Part shown: positions 11,628 to 23,894 of the stretch, piece after piece
Position numbering within the stretch: position 1 is the stretch's first letter
Layout: each line of letters opens with the position of its first letter
Assembly (NCBI GenBank): GCA_037176885.1
Contig: JAWWNJ010000025.1
Coordinates: 1,240,001-1,304,000 of the forward strand
Length of the DNA stretch: 64,000 nt
Direction: 5' to 3'
Source of the DNA: Favolaschia claudopus
Lineage: Eukaryota > Basidiomycota > Agaricomycetes > Agaricales > Mycenaceae
Notes under the pieces: model-generated
Database searches by the model: none
The model's input: only the letters and a program-made list of their open reading frames with translations
What the model was told of the DNA's origin: nothing
Position numbers and translations under genes: made by a program

Positions 11628-14450
11628 CTATGCCGACTGCGTCGCGTTTGGATCTCGATAAATCTGCAAATAACTCAGTATCGACCTCGTCATCACGGAA
11701 GAAAGACAAACCTTCAAATCCCAGATATTGCCAATCTTCTTAGCTTGGACGTCCTCCTCCATCGGTTCTGCAGGTTCGTCTCCAGTCTCCAGCTTAAGCC
11801 CTTGCTCGTTGGCCAGGTGGAGTAAACAAATGAAGCAGAAACTTGTACTGATCTCTTCCATCTTCTCCTTCGGATACGACCGCTGCAGACCAGAAATGAC
11901 GGAGCCAAACACCCGACCGTCGGAAGGATCCGTTGGCGACCTTTCATCCGCATCTACATCCTATAGAAGACAGTTAAACCATTGAACCGCAAAACAATAT
12001 GAAGAAACCTACCATGCTACTGTCCTCTTCTTTCGACGGGGGCACAACAATATCAAGCCCTTTCCAGATGTTGTCCTTGAGCTTCCTCACATCAACCCTC
12101 TTTGCACGCTTAGCATAGTTGACAAACTCGGGCTTGACCCGACGCGTCTTGCCCTGCGTCGCAGCCAGAAGATCTTGCTCGCCAGGCTCGATGTCAATCC
12201 CGGGACCACCGCCGTCTCCGTCATCATCGTCAAATCCAGGCCCATCGTACTCGTCATCATGGAAGAACTGGGTATTGAACGGTATGGCGCCTCCACCCCC
12301 AGCTAAAAGGCAAGTCAGTAAATGGCCCAGTAAACAGAGTAACAGGACAGACTGGCGTCATCATCATCGTTTCCAGCAGCTTGGTCGGCGGCCGCCTGAG
12401 CCCAGAAATTCTCGTCCACCTCGCCATCACCATCCTCGTTGTAGCGAACGTTACGTCCTCCCACCTTGAGCTAGAAGAGATCGGCACATGAGCAAGGCTG
12501 TGCTTCAACCAGCGACTTCGAACAAACCTGGTACTTGGGTTTCAAGAATAGCGATACCAATTGACGACTGGTGAAGTGCATATCGTCCGGCAAGCTGTGA
12601 TCATCTTTCTTCTCCTTCTCCTTGCCTTTCTTCTTGGTCTTCCGTGCAGCGGGCCCAGTTCCAGGAAGATTGATACCTGCGCCCTTGCCAGTAGCTGGAG
12701 CGAAAAGTTCCTTCGTGAGCTCGTCCAAATCCTTCTCCGCCGGAGTAGTAAAGTCAAGTCTGACCGCCTCCTTCTTCTCTCGCCGCGGCTTAGCGGCCTG
12801 TTTTGCACTAGTCTCAGCATCCACTTGGGGAAAAAGTGAGATTGTGGAATAACGCAAATCGGGGGCAAACTTACGCCTCCGAATAGTTTTCCTCATCTTC
12901 CAGTGTTCGGGACCTGCCCATGCCCCATTCTTGGTGAGGGTTTTGTCGAAGTAATCCATGATGCCGCCCTCCCCGTCTGCGTCACCCATCGCCATAACCA
13001 AGTCATGAGGCGGCCGGCGTGGGTCAAAGGGCATCGTGCCACCCGGTCCTCTATGCATACCCGCCTCTTGCTCACCCGCCAGGCCGGATCCATTGGATCC
13101 ATTTGAACCGCCGAAGTCGTCTCCGGTGTAGTCGCCCACGAAATCCTCATTAACCGCCTCCGCCCCAGTAAAAAAATCCTCCTCCGCCGGCGGAGCATCA
13201 GCATCCGTATTCATGCCATAGTCAGCGGGTCCGCCATTGTTGTTGTCGTCGTCGTCTTCGTTATCGAAATGATGTGTGTTGTCTTGGAAAAACGTAGTCT
13301 CGTCGATGGTACCAGCGGATTGTGAAAAGGAAAAGTCAGCGAGGGATGGTGCAATTTCCTTGTCTTCCACAATAGAAAGATCGGGCAAAAATTGACCTAT
13401 TCAATTCAGTTAGCAATGACTCCGATTCTATGAGAAGACTCACTGCGAAGTTCGGTTAAATCGATTGCTTCTTCGGGCTCGTCCAAATCCTCTTCGTCAT
13501 CCACCTTCCCCACAGAGTCGCTAGCATCGAAAATGACACGCAACCCAGCTTCGCTCCCGGTTCCCAAACTGAGATGATTCATGAGTAGACCCTGCGCACC
13601 ACCCTCATCGAAGTCGGCGCAAGTTTTCTTGAAGAGGGGGTCCACACTGAACTCGAGTTCGAGTTTCTTGCTACGCAACTGGGCAGGATCTTTGGCAAGG
13701 GTCGCAGCAGGTCGGTGGCTCTTCTTCTTTTTCGCAGTCGCTTCTTCGTCTGGATTGTCTGAGCCATTTCCATCGTCGTCTTCGTCTTTCCCATCATTAG
13801 CAAGATTGCTGAGAAGCTTTCCAGTCTCGGTTGTTACACTGTCGACTCGGCTGGTCCAGATTTTGACGCAGCCATCGAGGGTACAGGACGCGCGCTGAAA
13901 GTTTATGGAGTTGCCATCGTCATTGCGCAACAATGACATGTCGTGAAAGTAGTCTATGAGCGCGAAATTCCACGAGTTCCCTGCATTGATTTTCTAGCGT
14001 GGACCTACATAAGCGCGAAGTCTTACGAACGAGCAAGCAACAACTTACATTGTCGGTCGCCATCTTCATCCACTCGTCGAAATTTGAGCTAAGAATCTCG
14101 AGCCCAGCGCCCGGCTCGACCATGGGTGCGGCGACAGAGTTCAGGGGTTGTTTCTGCCTAGCGGTGCGCGATGTTTCAGCGAGGTCACCACTAGAAGCTT
14201 CATTGGACGGTCCAGCCTGCGCGTTGTCGATTATAGTGATCTTTGTGCTTTTGCGGCGTCTGCGTTTCTCTGCGGTATCGTCGTTTATGTTACGGCTCTT
14301 GAGGGGTTGTCGCGGGGGCGAGTCTGCGAAGGAAACATCGTGAACGTCGCTGAGTCTTTTCTTGGTGATACGCTGGGGACGAGGCGTTGCTTGTTCTTCG
14401 GCATCTGAATCGTCTGCGTATAGCGGTTGCGACCCTCCGTTGCGCGGCAT
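11628..14450 (-). CDS. BRN1: Condensin complex subunit 2 (kleisin, Barren/CAP-H)
   Basis: This is the kleisin of condensin, which bridges the Smc2/Smc4 heads and recruits HEAT subunits for mitotic chromosome compaction. The protein opens MPRNGGSQPLYADDSD and has a basic, phosphorylatable N-terminus. The Barren core begins with NSWNFALIDYFHDMSLLR and continues NFQRASCTLDGCVKIWTSRV. Acidic central stretches follow, then EHWKMRKTIRRR, PEFVNYAKRAKRVDVRKLK and the winged-helix-like C-terminus with FCFICLLHLANEQGLKLE. The last splice joins KKIGNIWDLK to IYRDPNATQSA and the stop at 11628. Several 45-55-nt introns interrupt it (for example near 14048, 13440, 12870, 12530, 12350 and 12010), and all keep phase. 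No defect was seen. Confidence 0.94.
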
Positions 14451-14820
14451 GGTGCAAGTTCAAACAAAGTGGTGTTGGGTCACGTGTCTGACGCGTGTGT
14501 CACAGTCACTCGTCACACGATTTGAATTTCTTCCCTTTCCCTCACCTCTTCGAAGTAACTCTCTTCGTTTTACTTTTGAAAACGCGTCGTATCTTAAAGT
14601 TGTAGCGTACAGCTCCGATCACGATATTCCTGGTGGTTGTTACTTACTTGTATAAAAAATTACTGAATCTCGGAAAAGTCCGATCTGCCTGTTCACGTAC
14701 GTACGCTCAGCGTCCTTGCTTTCAACCTTCACACCTACCTGCGCTCGATTTCTGTATCTCTTTCCCGTATCAGCTCTGATATCCACGGACTGACCCAATA
14801 CTTCATAAGCTCCTCCCTCT

Positions 14821-15439
14821 TCAAATATCTGGCTCCTTGGATCTTCCCCAAACAGCCCTTTCTTTCGTGTCAGTAGTAATCGGTCTGGATAGTCGTCGAA
14901 CGGGGCAAACCTCGGTGCCACATTGACAATCAAACGTCTGGTCCATATGCCACTCTGTGCTTGGATAAAAGTAGGTAACTGGCCCATATGTTATTCTCAT
15001 CTGTCGCATCGAGTTCGGGCCTCTCACCTGAACTGCCCACTTCAATGTCCTTCAGTGCTCTGATGTGCCACTCCCTGGCGTCAGGCGACGACAGGTCAAA
15101 GACCACATTCGGCTCGCATGAATGGTTGACTTTGACGACGCTTCAGCGGCAACAGCGTCCTCATCCGAAGAATACTCGCCGAATACAAAGTCTGAATTGA
15201 ATTGGACATTGTCCTCTGGTCCTCGGCCACACTGCACTGTACTATATGCCTTTGAGCTGCGCGTCGCATTTGTGAGGTGGACCAGAATCTCTCCTCGCGC
15301 AAAGGCCTAATTCGTGAGCGTTTGACGATTCTCGACGATCGACTAGACTTACTCGTCGCGTCCTGAGAAAAGATCTGAAATCGCCTTCATGGAATTCAAC
15401 CACGAATTCTGGATGAGACGGTGTGTACGGATCGGCCAT
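14821..15439 (-). CDS. Small SET-domain protein (putative lysine methyltransferase)
   Basis: SET proteins transfer methyl groups from S-adenosylmethionine to lysines. Four exons join in phase. The first starts MADPYTPSHPEFVVEFHEG. The second reads RGEILVHLTNATRSSK and SDF. The third begins VNHSCEPNVVFDLSSPDARE, the signature SET motif with the NHSCxPN cofactor-binding pseudoknot. The fourth has TYFYPSTEWHM and the post-SET cysteines CQCGTEVC. The protein is only about 180 residues. It lacks an obvious GxG motif near the N-terminus, where one would expect the first part of the SET fold, so that half is shortened or divergent. The C-terminus after the cysteines (to 14821) is uncertain and could splice differently. 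Confidence 0.75.
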
Positions 15440-15923
15440 TGCACTGAGTGAAGGTGTACGAGGGCTGATCAATCTCGAATTTCAAATCTGTACCACCAAT
15501 CGTCCGTGAAGTGCGCCAGAGTCGGTTACCGCTCTGCTCCTGATTGGGATCCGGTCCAAAAACTTCCAGGTGGTTGCACCTCAGACCGAGTCCCTCGTAG
15601 ACAGTATCTCAGAACTGTCTCGGACCTCTGGGCATGATGGCTTCAAGTTCGTGATCCAGCAAATACTTGTGGCCAATAGATGTTTTCTTAAACAATTTTC
15701 CCTGAAATTTGGGAGCTCTTCCGTCCGAGTTCTCGCTTCTACACAATAAGATACGCGACTTGAGATATACTGGGACGCCTTAAGATAATGGGAGTCGCTT
15801 TGACAATTTACGTGATATGCCGAGATCCGGGCTGGCGGAGATCGAAATCTTGTGACTGGCAAGTTTGTTTGTGTTTGACCCACCGACAAATTTGCCTCCG
15901 ACACCCATCCGCCCGCGACACTC
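15440..15923. promoter_or_regulatory. Divergent promoter between SET gene and eL30 gene
   Basis: 484 nt separate the two start codons. A ribosomal protein gene should have a strong promoter here. I see a pyrimidine-rich stretch before ATG 15924 but no clearly identifiable factor site. The open frame on the minus strand (15581-16006) is a shadow of the eL30 exon and leader. Confidence 0.35.
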
Positions 15924-16412
15924 ATGGCACCAACAAAAAAATCCAAGGCCGCCAAATCGTCAGAGTCCATCGCGGCCAGACTCGCTCTCGTCGTCAAGTC
16001 GGGCAAATACTCCCTGGGCTACAAGTCCGCCCTCAAGCAGATGCGCAGCGGCAAAGGTAAGCACAATTCACCTCTGTTCTCTCGGGGACTGGAGCGTGAG
16101 GCTGAGAAGGTCCCTTGAACTGACATTCTTTCCGCGGTTTAGCCAAGCTGGTGCTCATTGCGGGTAACTGCCCGCCCCTGCGCAAGTCCGAGCTGGAATA
16201 CTACGCCATGCTCTCAAAAACCACGGTGCACCACTTCGCTGGCACCAACGTCGCCCTGGGTACCGCTGCTGGCAAGCTTTTCCGTGTTGGGTGCGTCGTC
16301 CTAGCATATTCTACTTCTCTTGCTGTTGCTCATCTCCGTGAACAGTGTCATGACCGTCTCCGACCAGGGCGACTCCGATCTGCTCAATTTCGCCGAGGGC
16401 AACGCTGCATAG
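15924..16412 (+). CDS. RPL30: 60S ribosomal protein eL30
   Basis: A component of the large ribosomal subunit. Exon 1 (15924-16056) encodes [19 protein letters not shown] and [19 protein letters not shown]. Intron 1 is 16057-16142 (86 nt). Exon 2 reads [20 protein letters not shown] and then [20 protein letters not shown]. Intron 2 is 16291-16345 (55 nt). Exon 3 encodes [15 protein letters not shown] and ends AEGNAA. Length and sequence match the family, which has an L7Ae-like RNA-binding fold. In yeast, eL30 binds its own transcript to repress splicing. The longer first intron here could serve a similar purpose, but I cannot show this from sequence alone. Confidence 0.97.
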
Positions 16413-16983
16413 ACCTCCTCACCATGTTACACATCGTATGACAATCAATGTATGCCTAATCATGCAATTCTGAACGCTATTGCGCGAAACTGCCATGTCG
16501 CCCTCATCTCTGGAGTCGATCCGAGAACTTTTTTTTCTTACTTTTTGATTGAGATTGAGATTGAGATGAACGTCTTGTAGTTGATGTTGTTTCCAGCCCG
16601 AATTCATTCTCTCAAATTCTAAATGAAGGCAAAATTTAGACTGCAGCGAACAAGGGAACACCGATCAACTTTCGACGTGAGGCGATCACAAACTTTTTTC
16701 TGCGTCGTCAACTCAGTTCACCATGCGCGTCTCCAGGCGTCTCCATGAGTGAAGGTCTCGCAGGGGACGCAGGACGCTAGAGGGTATCATTGCGCATACT
16801 AAATATGCCTTGTGCGCGCTGCACCTCAACTGAGAATGCTCTCGGAAATAGTACCGCGGCAGAATTCGTCCATTTTGTTGTAAATTGAGGGCTCCTGCCT
16901 CATTGCGAGATGATACTGCACCGCTGGCTGACTACATCCGATCCACGTTCGAGAAACGGTCTTGCCGAAATGTCGAAATAGTC
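16413..16983. other. Intergenic region between convergent eL30 and RMD1-like genes
   Basis: About 570 nt downstream of both genes. It contains AT-rich stretches, including a T-rich tract near 16530-16545 and a purine repeat of the type gattgagatt around 16547-16567. These fit 3' untranslated and polyadenylation regions. No gene was recognised. Confidence 0.35.
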
Positions 16984-18974
16984 CTACAACATCATGCGCT
17001 CCAAAGTCATCAGCACCTCATCCCTCGACAACGTCTGCTCGACGGGATTGCTACTCATCGTTGCATGCACAATCAGACGCGCGATAACCTCACCCTGGGG
17101 CCCGCTCGTGAGATCCAGCAGAGGGTTGAAACGATGATTGAATAGGGACGTACCAACTCAACGAGGATAGCCGCAACAATCAACCTTAGGCGCGTAAATA
17201 AGTACGCGTTGGGAACCCGGCATGAACCTGAAGCACACACCATATGATTATCCAAGTAATGCGTTCCATCGCAAAGTTATTTAAGTGGTCATGGATGGCA
17301 TCGAGCTATACAAACCTCAAAACCCTGTTAAATTTGACACAGGGATACTGTGCACGCACGAAATCACTAGCGACAGCGAGCTTCTCATTGAGAACCTGCA
17401 CACGCCCCTTGATCTCCATGTACTCGCGTACAGCGTCGTATAGCTCCTTCAAACTTGCCTCACTCCAAAACAATTCTGGCACATCAAGAACGTTTGAAAC
17501 GAGATTAACATCCCGTCTGAGCTTGAAGAGGCTGCCTGTGAGTTTCAGTGCATCATGACGCCTGAGCTGCAGGGCCCCGGAGGTGGCAAGTTGTTTCGGA
17601 ATGGAAAGCGTGAGCGGGGAGGAGAGGACACGCTGTGTATTTGTTTCGTAGTGTGCGAGGAGGGTTGATTGTGCCAGTGCGTGTGCTATAGACAATTTCA
17701 AGAGATGCGACCTTGATTTAAGGGCTATGGTTTTCAGTGGGCAGCAAATGAAACAGCATCTGCCGCCGACTCACTGAAGAAATCATTATATATTCGCGGA
17801 TACGCGATGTGTCGGTCTTGCTGCCACGATGATGAACAATGAAATCAAACGCGAAACTGACTTGACTAACTGTATAATGGCATTCCTCGATTTCCCAATC
17901 GTCTTCCGATATTTTCTTCCTCATGATTCCAGCGTTGTCTACATCTTCCAAGATACTCTTCTCCTGTTCCTCGAGCAGTCCAAAGAAAACAACGACCTCC
18001 TTGGCTTAGCTTTTTTGCAAGATATAAGAAGATGACCGGCTTACCCCATACTCAAAGAACACTACTTCAGCGATATCATCTTCGGGAGCAGCAGGGACCG
18101 CTTGCGCTTGCGATGCCTCTGGTGCATCGTCTGCGAAAGGGTTGTGACCTGGTTCCGGCTCCGATGCAGGGGTTGCAAGCATATCCTCAAACGCGGGGGT
18201 TTGAGGCTCTTCAAAAGCAGGAGTCTCCGGAACCGAGTCTGTCGTGAGAGGCAGAGGTTTCCGAGTAAAGACCGGAGACTCAGAACTGATATATCCATCG
18301 ATGCGGTCTTTGGGTGAATGTGCTGCAGGGAAATACGTTCCCTGATATCCGTCCTCTTCTGCCTCTGAAAGCCGAGAAAGTATGGATTTGCCTGTCGTCG
18401 AGACTGCTGGGGCCGAAGACCGAATATTGGATCCACGACCATAGCCTGGCAATAGCGGAAGGTGGTACATCTGTACAATAATAGTCTTGAATGATTTCGA
18501 TACAACTTCGGCGCTCGGCGAACATACCACATATAACGCCTCGTCAAACGCGCGCGGGGCAACATTGTGTTCCCGCTTCAGGAACGAGCTCAATAGTTTC
18601 ATTTTGAACGAATCGCAAACGCAATACACGGTTATGCGCCGGTACCCAGCTCGCTTCCGTTGTTCCTTGGTCATTCGTTCAGCCTGGCTCTTGTATTCGC
18701 GAACACCCCCGTCGGTTTCGTAGCCAAACGCTAGATCCTCATCTTCGTCGGCCACTAGAGGTTTGGTTTGCGGTGCAGAGGGGAGTACAACGAGTTTCTG
18801 GCTTGTTTTGCTTGTTCTCTGGGTTTTCGGCGCTAAACCTGAACCAGACGCGCGACGCGCCATTGGGGGAGCTGTCACGGTGGGTCCCGCGCCAGAGAGG
18901 CGTCGCCGAGGACGGCGTACAGGAGGAACGGAGGGAACAGAGGGAGCGTTTTCAGGACGAGACATGCTGGCCAC
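16984..18974 (-). CDS. RMD1: RMD1/RMND1-family (DUF155) protein with C-terminal membrane anchor
   Basis: The family includes yeast Rmd1 and mitochondrial RMND1; fungal members are membrane-anchored and poorly understood. The N-terminal 90 residues are basic and Pro/Ser-rich. The domain begins RRITVYCVCDSFKMKLLSSF and continues VAPRAFDEALYV. A splice leads to MYHLPLLPGYGRGSN. A disordered insert follows, then AEVVFFEYGEVVVFFGLLEE, the HIAYPRIYNDFF segment and SHLLKLSIAHALAQSTLLAH. The C-terminus reads LDAIHDHLNNFAMERITWII, a hydrophobic helix (WLIVAAILVEL), and GEVIARLIVHATMSS, ending at the TAG at 16984. The last exon lies beyond a tempting in-frame stop at 17073 and is supported by a gtacgt donor and by the conserved GEVxARL motif. 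The start could be Met 18974 or the Met three codons later. Confidence 0.88.
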
Positions 18975-19111
18975 AGGAAACGAGGGTGGAAGAGAAGAAC
19001 ACTAAAGCGTATTTGAACGTGATCGCGCTGACGTATCACATAAAAGTCTACAAGCAGATGTAACGGCTGCAATTCTTCCCAACTACTCTACAAAACAGCA
19101 CATAAACACAG

Positions 19112-20839
19112 CTATAACAATGCAGGCGCCATTTCAATGACCGAACGTGGGCCTTTCCCGGTGTAATCCGCCTTTGATACAAAGTTTTTCCCTCCGGAAT
19201 CGTTGAAGGTGATCTGGAGTAGAGGTTAGCATACGTACATCATGAAAGAGTGGACTGCACTTCACTTTTGCCACGATACTTGCGCCCAGAAACCCAGCAA
19301 ATCCGTTGCCAGTGTCCCGATACTCAGGGAAGTATTCTGGTACATTCAACACCTTCACCACGCGCGCCTGCACATCCGTTTGCAGATCAGGAGTCACGAT
19401 GAAGGGCGCCACTCGCGACTGGAGGGCGACGCCAATGCCTAAAGGAAAAGGCTCAGGGAACACAAGCCGAAAAGAAAGAGAAAGAAAAACGTACCCTTGA
19501 CATAGCGTGTAATGTCCCCAGTGACGAAGAGTCCTCCCCAGATGTATTGCCGCTGGTCAACGTCAGTTTGAGAGACTGAATGACCGACTGCATCCTGTAA
19601 AGACAAAGACATTTCCGCAGCTGATTTCGGTGTTGTCGCGACGTTGAGCGTTATCCCTCGCAGTAATGTTGGGTCGAACAGCGGTTCGCAGAAACGATGA
19701 CGCTCTTTGCCCAGAGTAAGGGAAAGCCCCTTGAATTGTATGGTAATGAGATCTAAAGCCTCGATCTCTCGTGCGCGTTGCTGTTCAGCAGCAGATGCTT
19801 TCGCCGTCGCTCGCTTTTTCATTCCACTCTCAATCAACGCGCGCTCCTTCCCCGCGACCATAACGGCGGCAATGTCTGTAACGCCATCGTCCTCAGTGAC
19901 GGCTGTTTCACCATCAGACGGAACCTTGACATGGCCTTCCTTCCAGACTTGATCCACAATCTCACAGAGTGTAGAATGCACTGCGTCTGCGTCGAGGGGC
20001 GCATCTGGCGGAGATATCGCGGACATGACCGACTGGTTCGCTCGTAGGAGATGTGCGAGGTAGTTAACGCAGTCCCGCGTCCCAATGGAGGTCGAGCTAC
20101 GCGCAGAACGCACCATAAATCCCTCGTAAATGGGTGTGACATCGGTCTTCTCGTGCCCGATGTCGACTACAACACCGCTCAGGCTGTTGGCCGCGTAGAT
20201 CTGGCCTACGGAAGCTCCAGAATGCTGAAGCCGGCGACATTGAAGCGTTCGAAGAATATTTGACATATTCGCTCGTGGGTTTCTCGAGACAGACCGGGTG
20301 ACACAGCTAGCAGGACTGGGGACTCGTTCTGAACTCGTCGACGTTGTAATTGAGTGAAAGAACGTGCTTCCTGAGATCGAAAGTTTCAGCTGCCTGGTGT
20401 CTGTTGACAACACGAATACTCACCAGATGGCTTCAGCCTGAACCCAGTCCCGAACGTCGCCATCTGCGAATGGCCACGAGATAGCAATTTCGGGATCCGC
20501 TGCCAACGCCTCATCGAGCTGTGAACCAACGAGATAGTCCTTGACCGCGGCATTGCGGTGGCCATTTTGGGGGAGAGACGAGGCGCGGCTTGTCGACGCG
20601 AGTGGATCTTCGGGTTTGCTGGATTTATTCGTGGCGTCTGCGCCGTTTGCGAACGCGTTTTTCCGTAGACCGACGCGGGCAGATACTTCCTATAGACTAT
20701 AAACTGGATATTGCAAGGGCCATCGGCGGGTATGACATACGACGGTTGGAGTTTTGAGTAGATCGTGTAGCCCTAATCCAGCGCGCACAACTGTTCTGCC
20801 AGTTTCGATGATGATAACCGTAGAGTCGCGAAACGCCAT
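19112..20839 (-). CDS. ARP9: Actin-related protein, Arp9-like, with an apparent -1 frameshift
   Basis: Arp9-type proteins are actin-fold subunits of SWI/SNF and RSC chromatin remodellers. Exon 1 starts [20 protein letters not shown], a divergent first actin-fold strand. The next exon begins [17 protein letters not shown]. Later segments are [54 protein letters not shown] and [19 protein letters not shown]. They follow the actin fold but lack canonical ATP-site residues, as Arp9 does. Between [12 protein letters not shown] and [10 protein letters not shown] the frame changes without a usable intron (about 20207-20213): one base appears to be missing. Everything else joins in phase. Either the base was lost in sequencing or the allele is broken. 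The exact Arp subfamily is inferred. Confidence 0.78.
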
Positions 20840-20939
20840 ATTCGAAGAACTTGAACGGAATCAAAATAAAATGATTTTGTTTGGCCTCTCTTGCCGTCTG
20901 CTCAAATGGTTCGATTTCTGCTTCTTGCTCTCGACTCTT
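20840..20939. promoter_or_regulatory. Short divergent promoter, Arp9-like gene and ERG7
   Basis: Only 100 nt separate the two proposed start codons. The ERG7 start is inferred from the conserved N-terminus, and both leaders could extend into the neighbouring coding region. No specific site was recognised. Confidence 0.35.
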
Positions 20940-23755
20940 ATGTACTCTCGTCTCGCTGTCGGCGACCACCGTAAACCTTTCACCGACTATTCAAAATGGA
21001 GGCTGCTCGTCAGCGAAGGTGGACGCCATACATGGCACTATCTCAAGACAGATGAAGAATGCGCCAATTGGCCACAGAATTCCATCGACAAGTACTGGCT
21101 AGGCTTGAATTTGGTTCGAAATAGCAGTCTCTCGACGAGGTGTTGTATGACGGTGCTACTAGAATTACGACTCTCTCGATCCACCCAAAACCGCATTCGA
21201 TGCGGCGAAGAATGGCTATCAGTTCTACAAAAACTCTCCAGTCGCACGACGGCCACTGGCCCGGAGAATACGGGGGCCCTATGTTCCTGCTTCCAGGACT
21301 TGTCATTGGTTCATATGTTTCTGAAATGGACTTCAAGGTGGAAGAGCGACAAGAAATGATTCGCTACTTGATGAACCGAGCTCATCCAGAGGACGGGGGA
21401 TGGGGAATGTGAGTAGCAGTAGTTTTGCCGGGCTCCATAAGCTAATGAACGGAAAGCCACGTTGAAGGCCACTCGACGGTATTCGGTACTGCATTAAATT
21501 ATACTGCTCTTCGAATCCTGGGTATGGACGCCGACCATCCCATTTGTGTTAAAGCGAGAGGGACTCTTCACAAGCTGGGTAAGCCAAAACTTCCACCGGC
21601 TTCTTCCGGTTTTGACATCGTACTAGGAGGTGCAACGGCCATTCCTGCTTGGGGCAAATTTTGGCTCTCATTGCTCAACGTTTATGAGTGGGAAGGTCCG
21701 TATCTCTCTGAGCGCTGCCCTTGTATGTGGACCAAGTAAATTGCAGGTAATAATCCTGTACCTCCGGAGTTATGGTGCGGTTTTGTTTTTCAGAATGTAT
21801 AGTACTAGATAACCCACGCTCTTTCCAGGCTGTTGCCCGACTGGGTTCCTTTTCATCCGCACAGGTGGTGGATACATACTCGCAATGTCTACATCCCTAT
21901 GAGCTACTTATATGGCGTTCGTTTTAAAATGGCCGAAAACGACCTCGTTTTGGCCCTTCGCGAAGTACGTCCGGCTTTATCCATTCAATCTGGAACTAAT
22001 TTTTGCATAGGAACTGTACCCCGAGAACTATTACTCCATCAACTGGCCGGCACAGAGAAACAACGTCAGCAAAGCAGACCTATATGCGCCTCATTCCGCC
22101 GTGTTCGACATGATAACTGTTGCTTTGAGCGCATACGAATCATGTTCTCTCCCACCCATTCGTCGCCGTGCTGTAGCCCGCGCTTACGAATTGATCGTAT
22201 TCGAAGACGAAAACACAGGATATCAGACCCTAGCTCCCGTCTCCAAAATGTTCAACCTCGTCGCCCGTGTCTATCACGAAGGCACCGAAAGCGAGGCCTA
22301 CAGACTCCACAAGAACAAGCGCGACGATTTCATGTGGATGGGGAGCGGAGGGAATGATGTGCTGTGGTACCAATGGGAGTCAGTTGTGGGACGTTGGTTT
22401 CATTACACAGGCGCTTGTTGAGACTGGTCTGGCTGAGCTCCCGGAAAACAAAGAGAGTTTGATCAAGGCTCTCGAATGGCTGGAGCAGGGTCAGATTTTG
22501 GATCACCCGAAGCACTATGAGACTGCCTACCGTCATGGAACCAAAGGCGCGTGGGGATTCAGGTTTGTTTCATTTTTTACGCGAAGTGTCCTTTTATTCT
22601 AATCTTTACCTGATAGCACCAAGGAACAAGGTTACCTTGTCAGCGACTGTACGGGTGAAGGTCTCAAGGCCGTGCTGTATCTGCAAAAGGATCTCAGGTC
22701 CTTATTTCTGATCAACTCTCTTCTGCCTTCCGACACTGACTGTTTCCAGTTTCACCCCAAAGCTTGTCTCTGATCGTCGAATGTTCGACTCCGTAGATCT
22801 TATGCTTACGCTGCAAAATCCGAACGGTGGTTTCGCAAGCTACGAGCTTGTTCGCGGTCCGCGGTGGCTCGAGCTTTTGAACCCGGCGGAGGTGTTCGGA
22901 ACATCATGACCGAGTACTGCTATCCGGAGTGTACGACCTCTGTGATCACTGCGCTTTCGATTTTCCGGAAACATTATCCAGATTATCGTGCTGCCGATAT
23001 CGCGTAAGTACCCTACTGTTTCATAGAAGAAATAATCCTCTCTTATGCGTTCTTTCTTTCAGCCGAACGATCACGGCCGCCATCGGCTACCTCCACGGCG
23101 CCCAGCACCCTGAAGGCGGCTGGGTTGGCTCTTGGGGTATTTGTTTCACATATGCGACTCAGTTTGCGCTCGAGTCATTGTCCCTTGCCGGAGAGACATA
23201 TGCAACGAGTGCAGTCAGCCGTGAAGCATGCGAGTTCTTGATTCGCAAGCAGCGAGAAGATGGTGGTTGGGGCGAGAGCTACAAGGTTCATATCGGTTTC
23301 CTCACACATCCAGTCGAAATTGATTGGTGTTTGTTTCTTTTTCTTCTAGAGTTGTGAGCAAGGGCAATGGGTAGAACATGCTGGCACGCAAGTCGTGCAG
23401 ACGTGTTGGGCGATCATGAGTCTCATGTAGGCCCAATATCCGTACCCTGGGCCAATAGAGCGAGGAGTGGCGCTTGTAATGTCGCGACAGCTTCCGGTGC
23501 GTTTGGATCACTCCATACTTACCGCAATCGCTTTTCAGGTGTTGACATTGTGACCATTCAGGATGGCTCGTGGCCGCAAGAAGCGATAGAGGGCATCTTC
23601 AACAAGACCTGCGCTATAGCGTATCCCAATTTCAAATTCAGTTTCCCGATTTGGATGCTTGGTAAAGCGCAAATTTACTTGCAAAACCTGGGCACAAAAG
23701 GCAAGGTGAACGGAAAATGGATCTGCTTGAGATTCACGTTGGACTCGCTAAGTAG
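20940..23755 (+). pseudogene. ERG7: Lanosterol synthase (oxidosqualene cyclase) gene with broken frame
   Basis: The enzyme cyclises 2,3-oxidosqualene to lanosterol in ergosterol synthesis on ER and lipid-droplet membranes. Conserved blocks run almost the full length: [90 protein letters not shown] and [11 protein letters not shown]-type repeats are present. The reading frame is interrupted four times. There is one extra base in the A run 21229-21233, one extra in the G run 22340-22343, one missing at 22900-22901, and a TAG at 23428-23430 in place of a conserved Tyr codon. The catalytic DCTAE motif reads DCTGE. Introns are short and otherwise regular. The end is inferred from a final intron that creates TAG at 23753. 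This is a pseudogene if the bases are right, or a working gene with sequence errors. See Part 2. Confidence 0.85.
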
Positions 23756-23894
23756 ATACAGTATCGTGCGGAGTATAATACAGCCTCTAGACATATTGCA
23801 CTCGCTGCTCACGTTCTCCAACGTTTTTCTTCAAGTTCCTTGTCGTCCACATTCTAAGGAGTCTATACAATATGTACGTGGACCTCACAACAAT

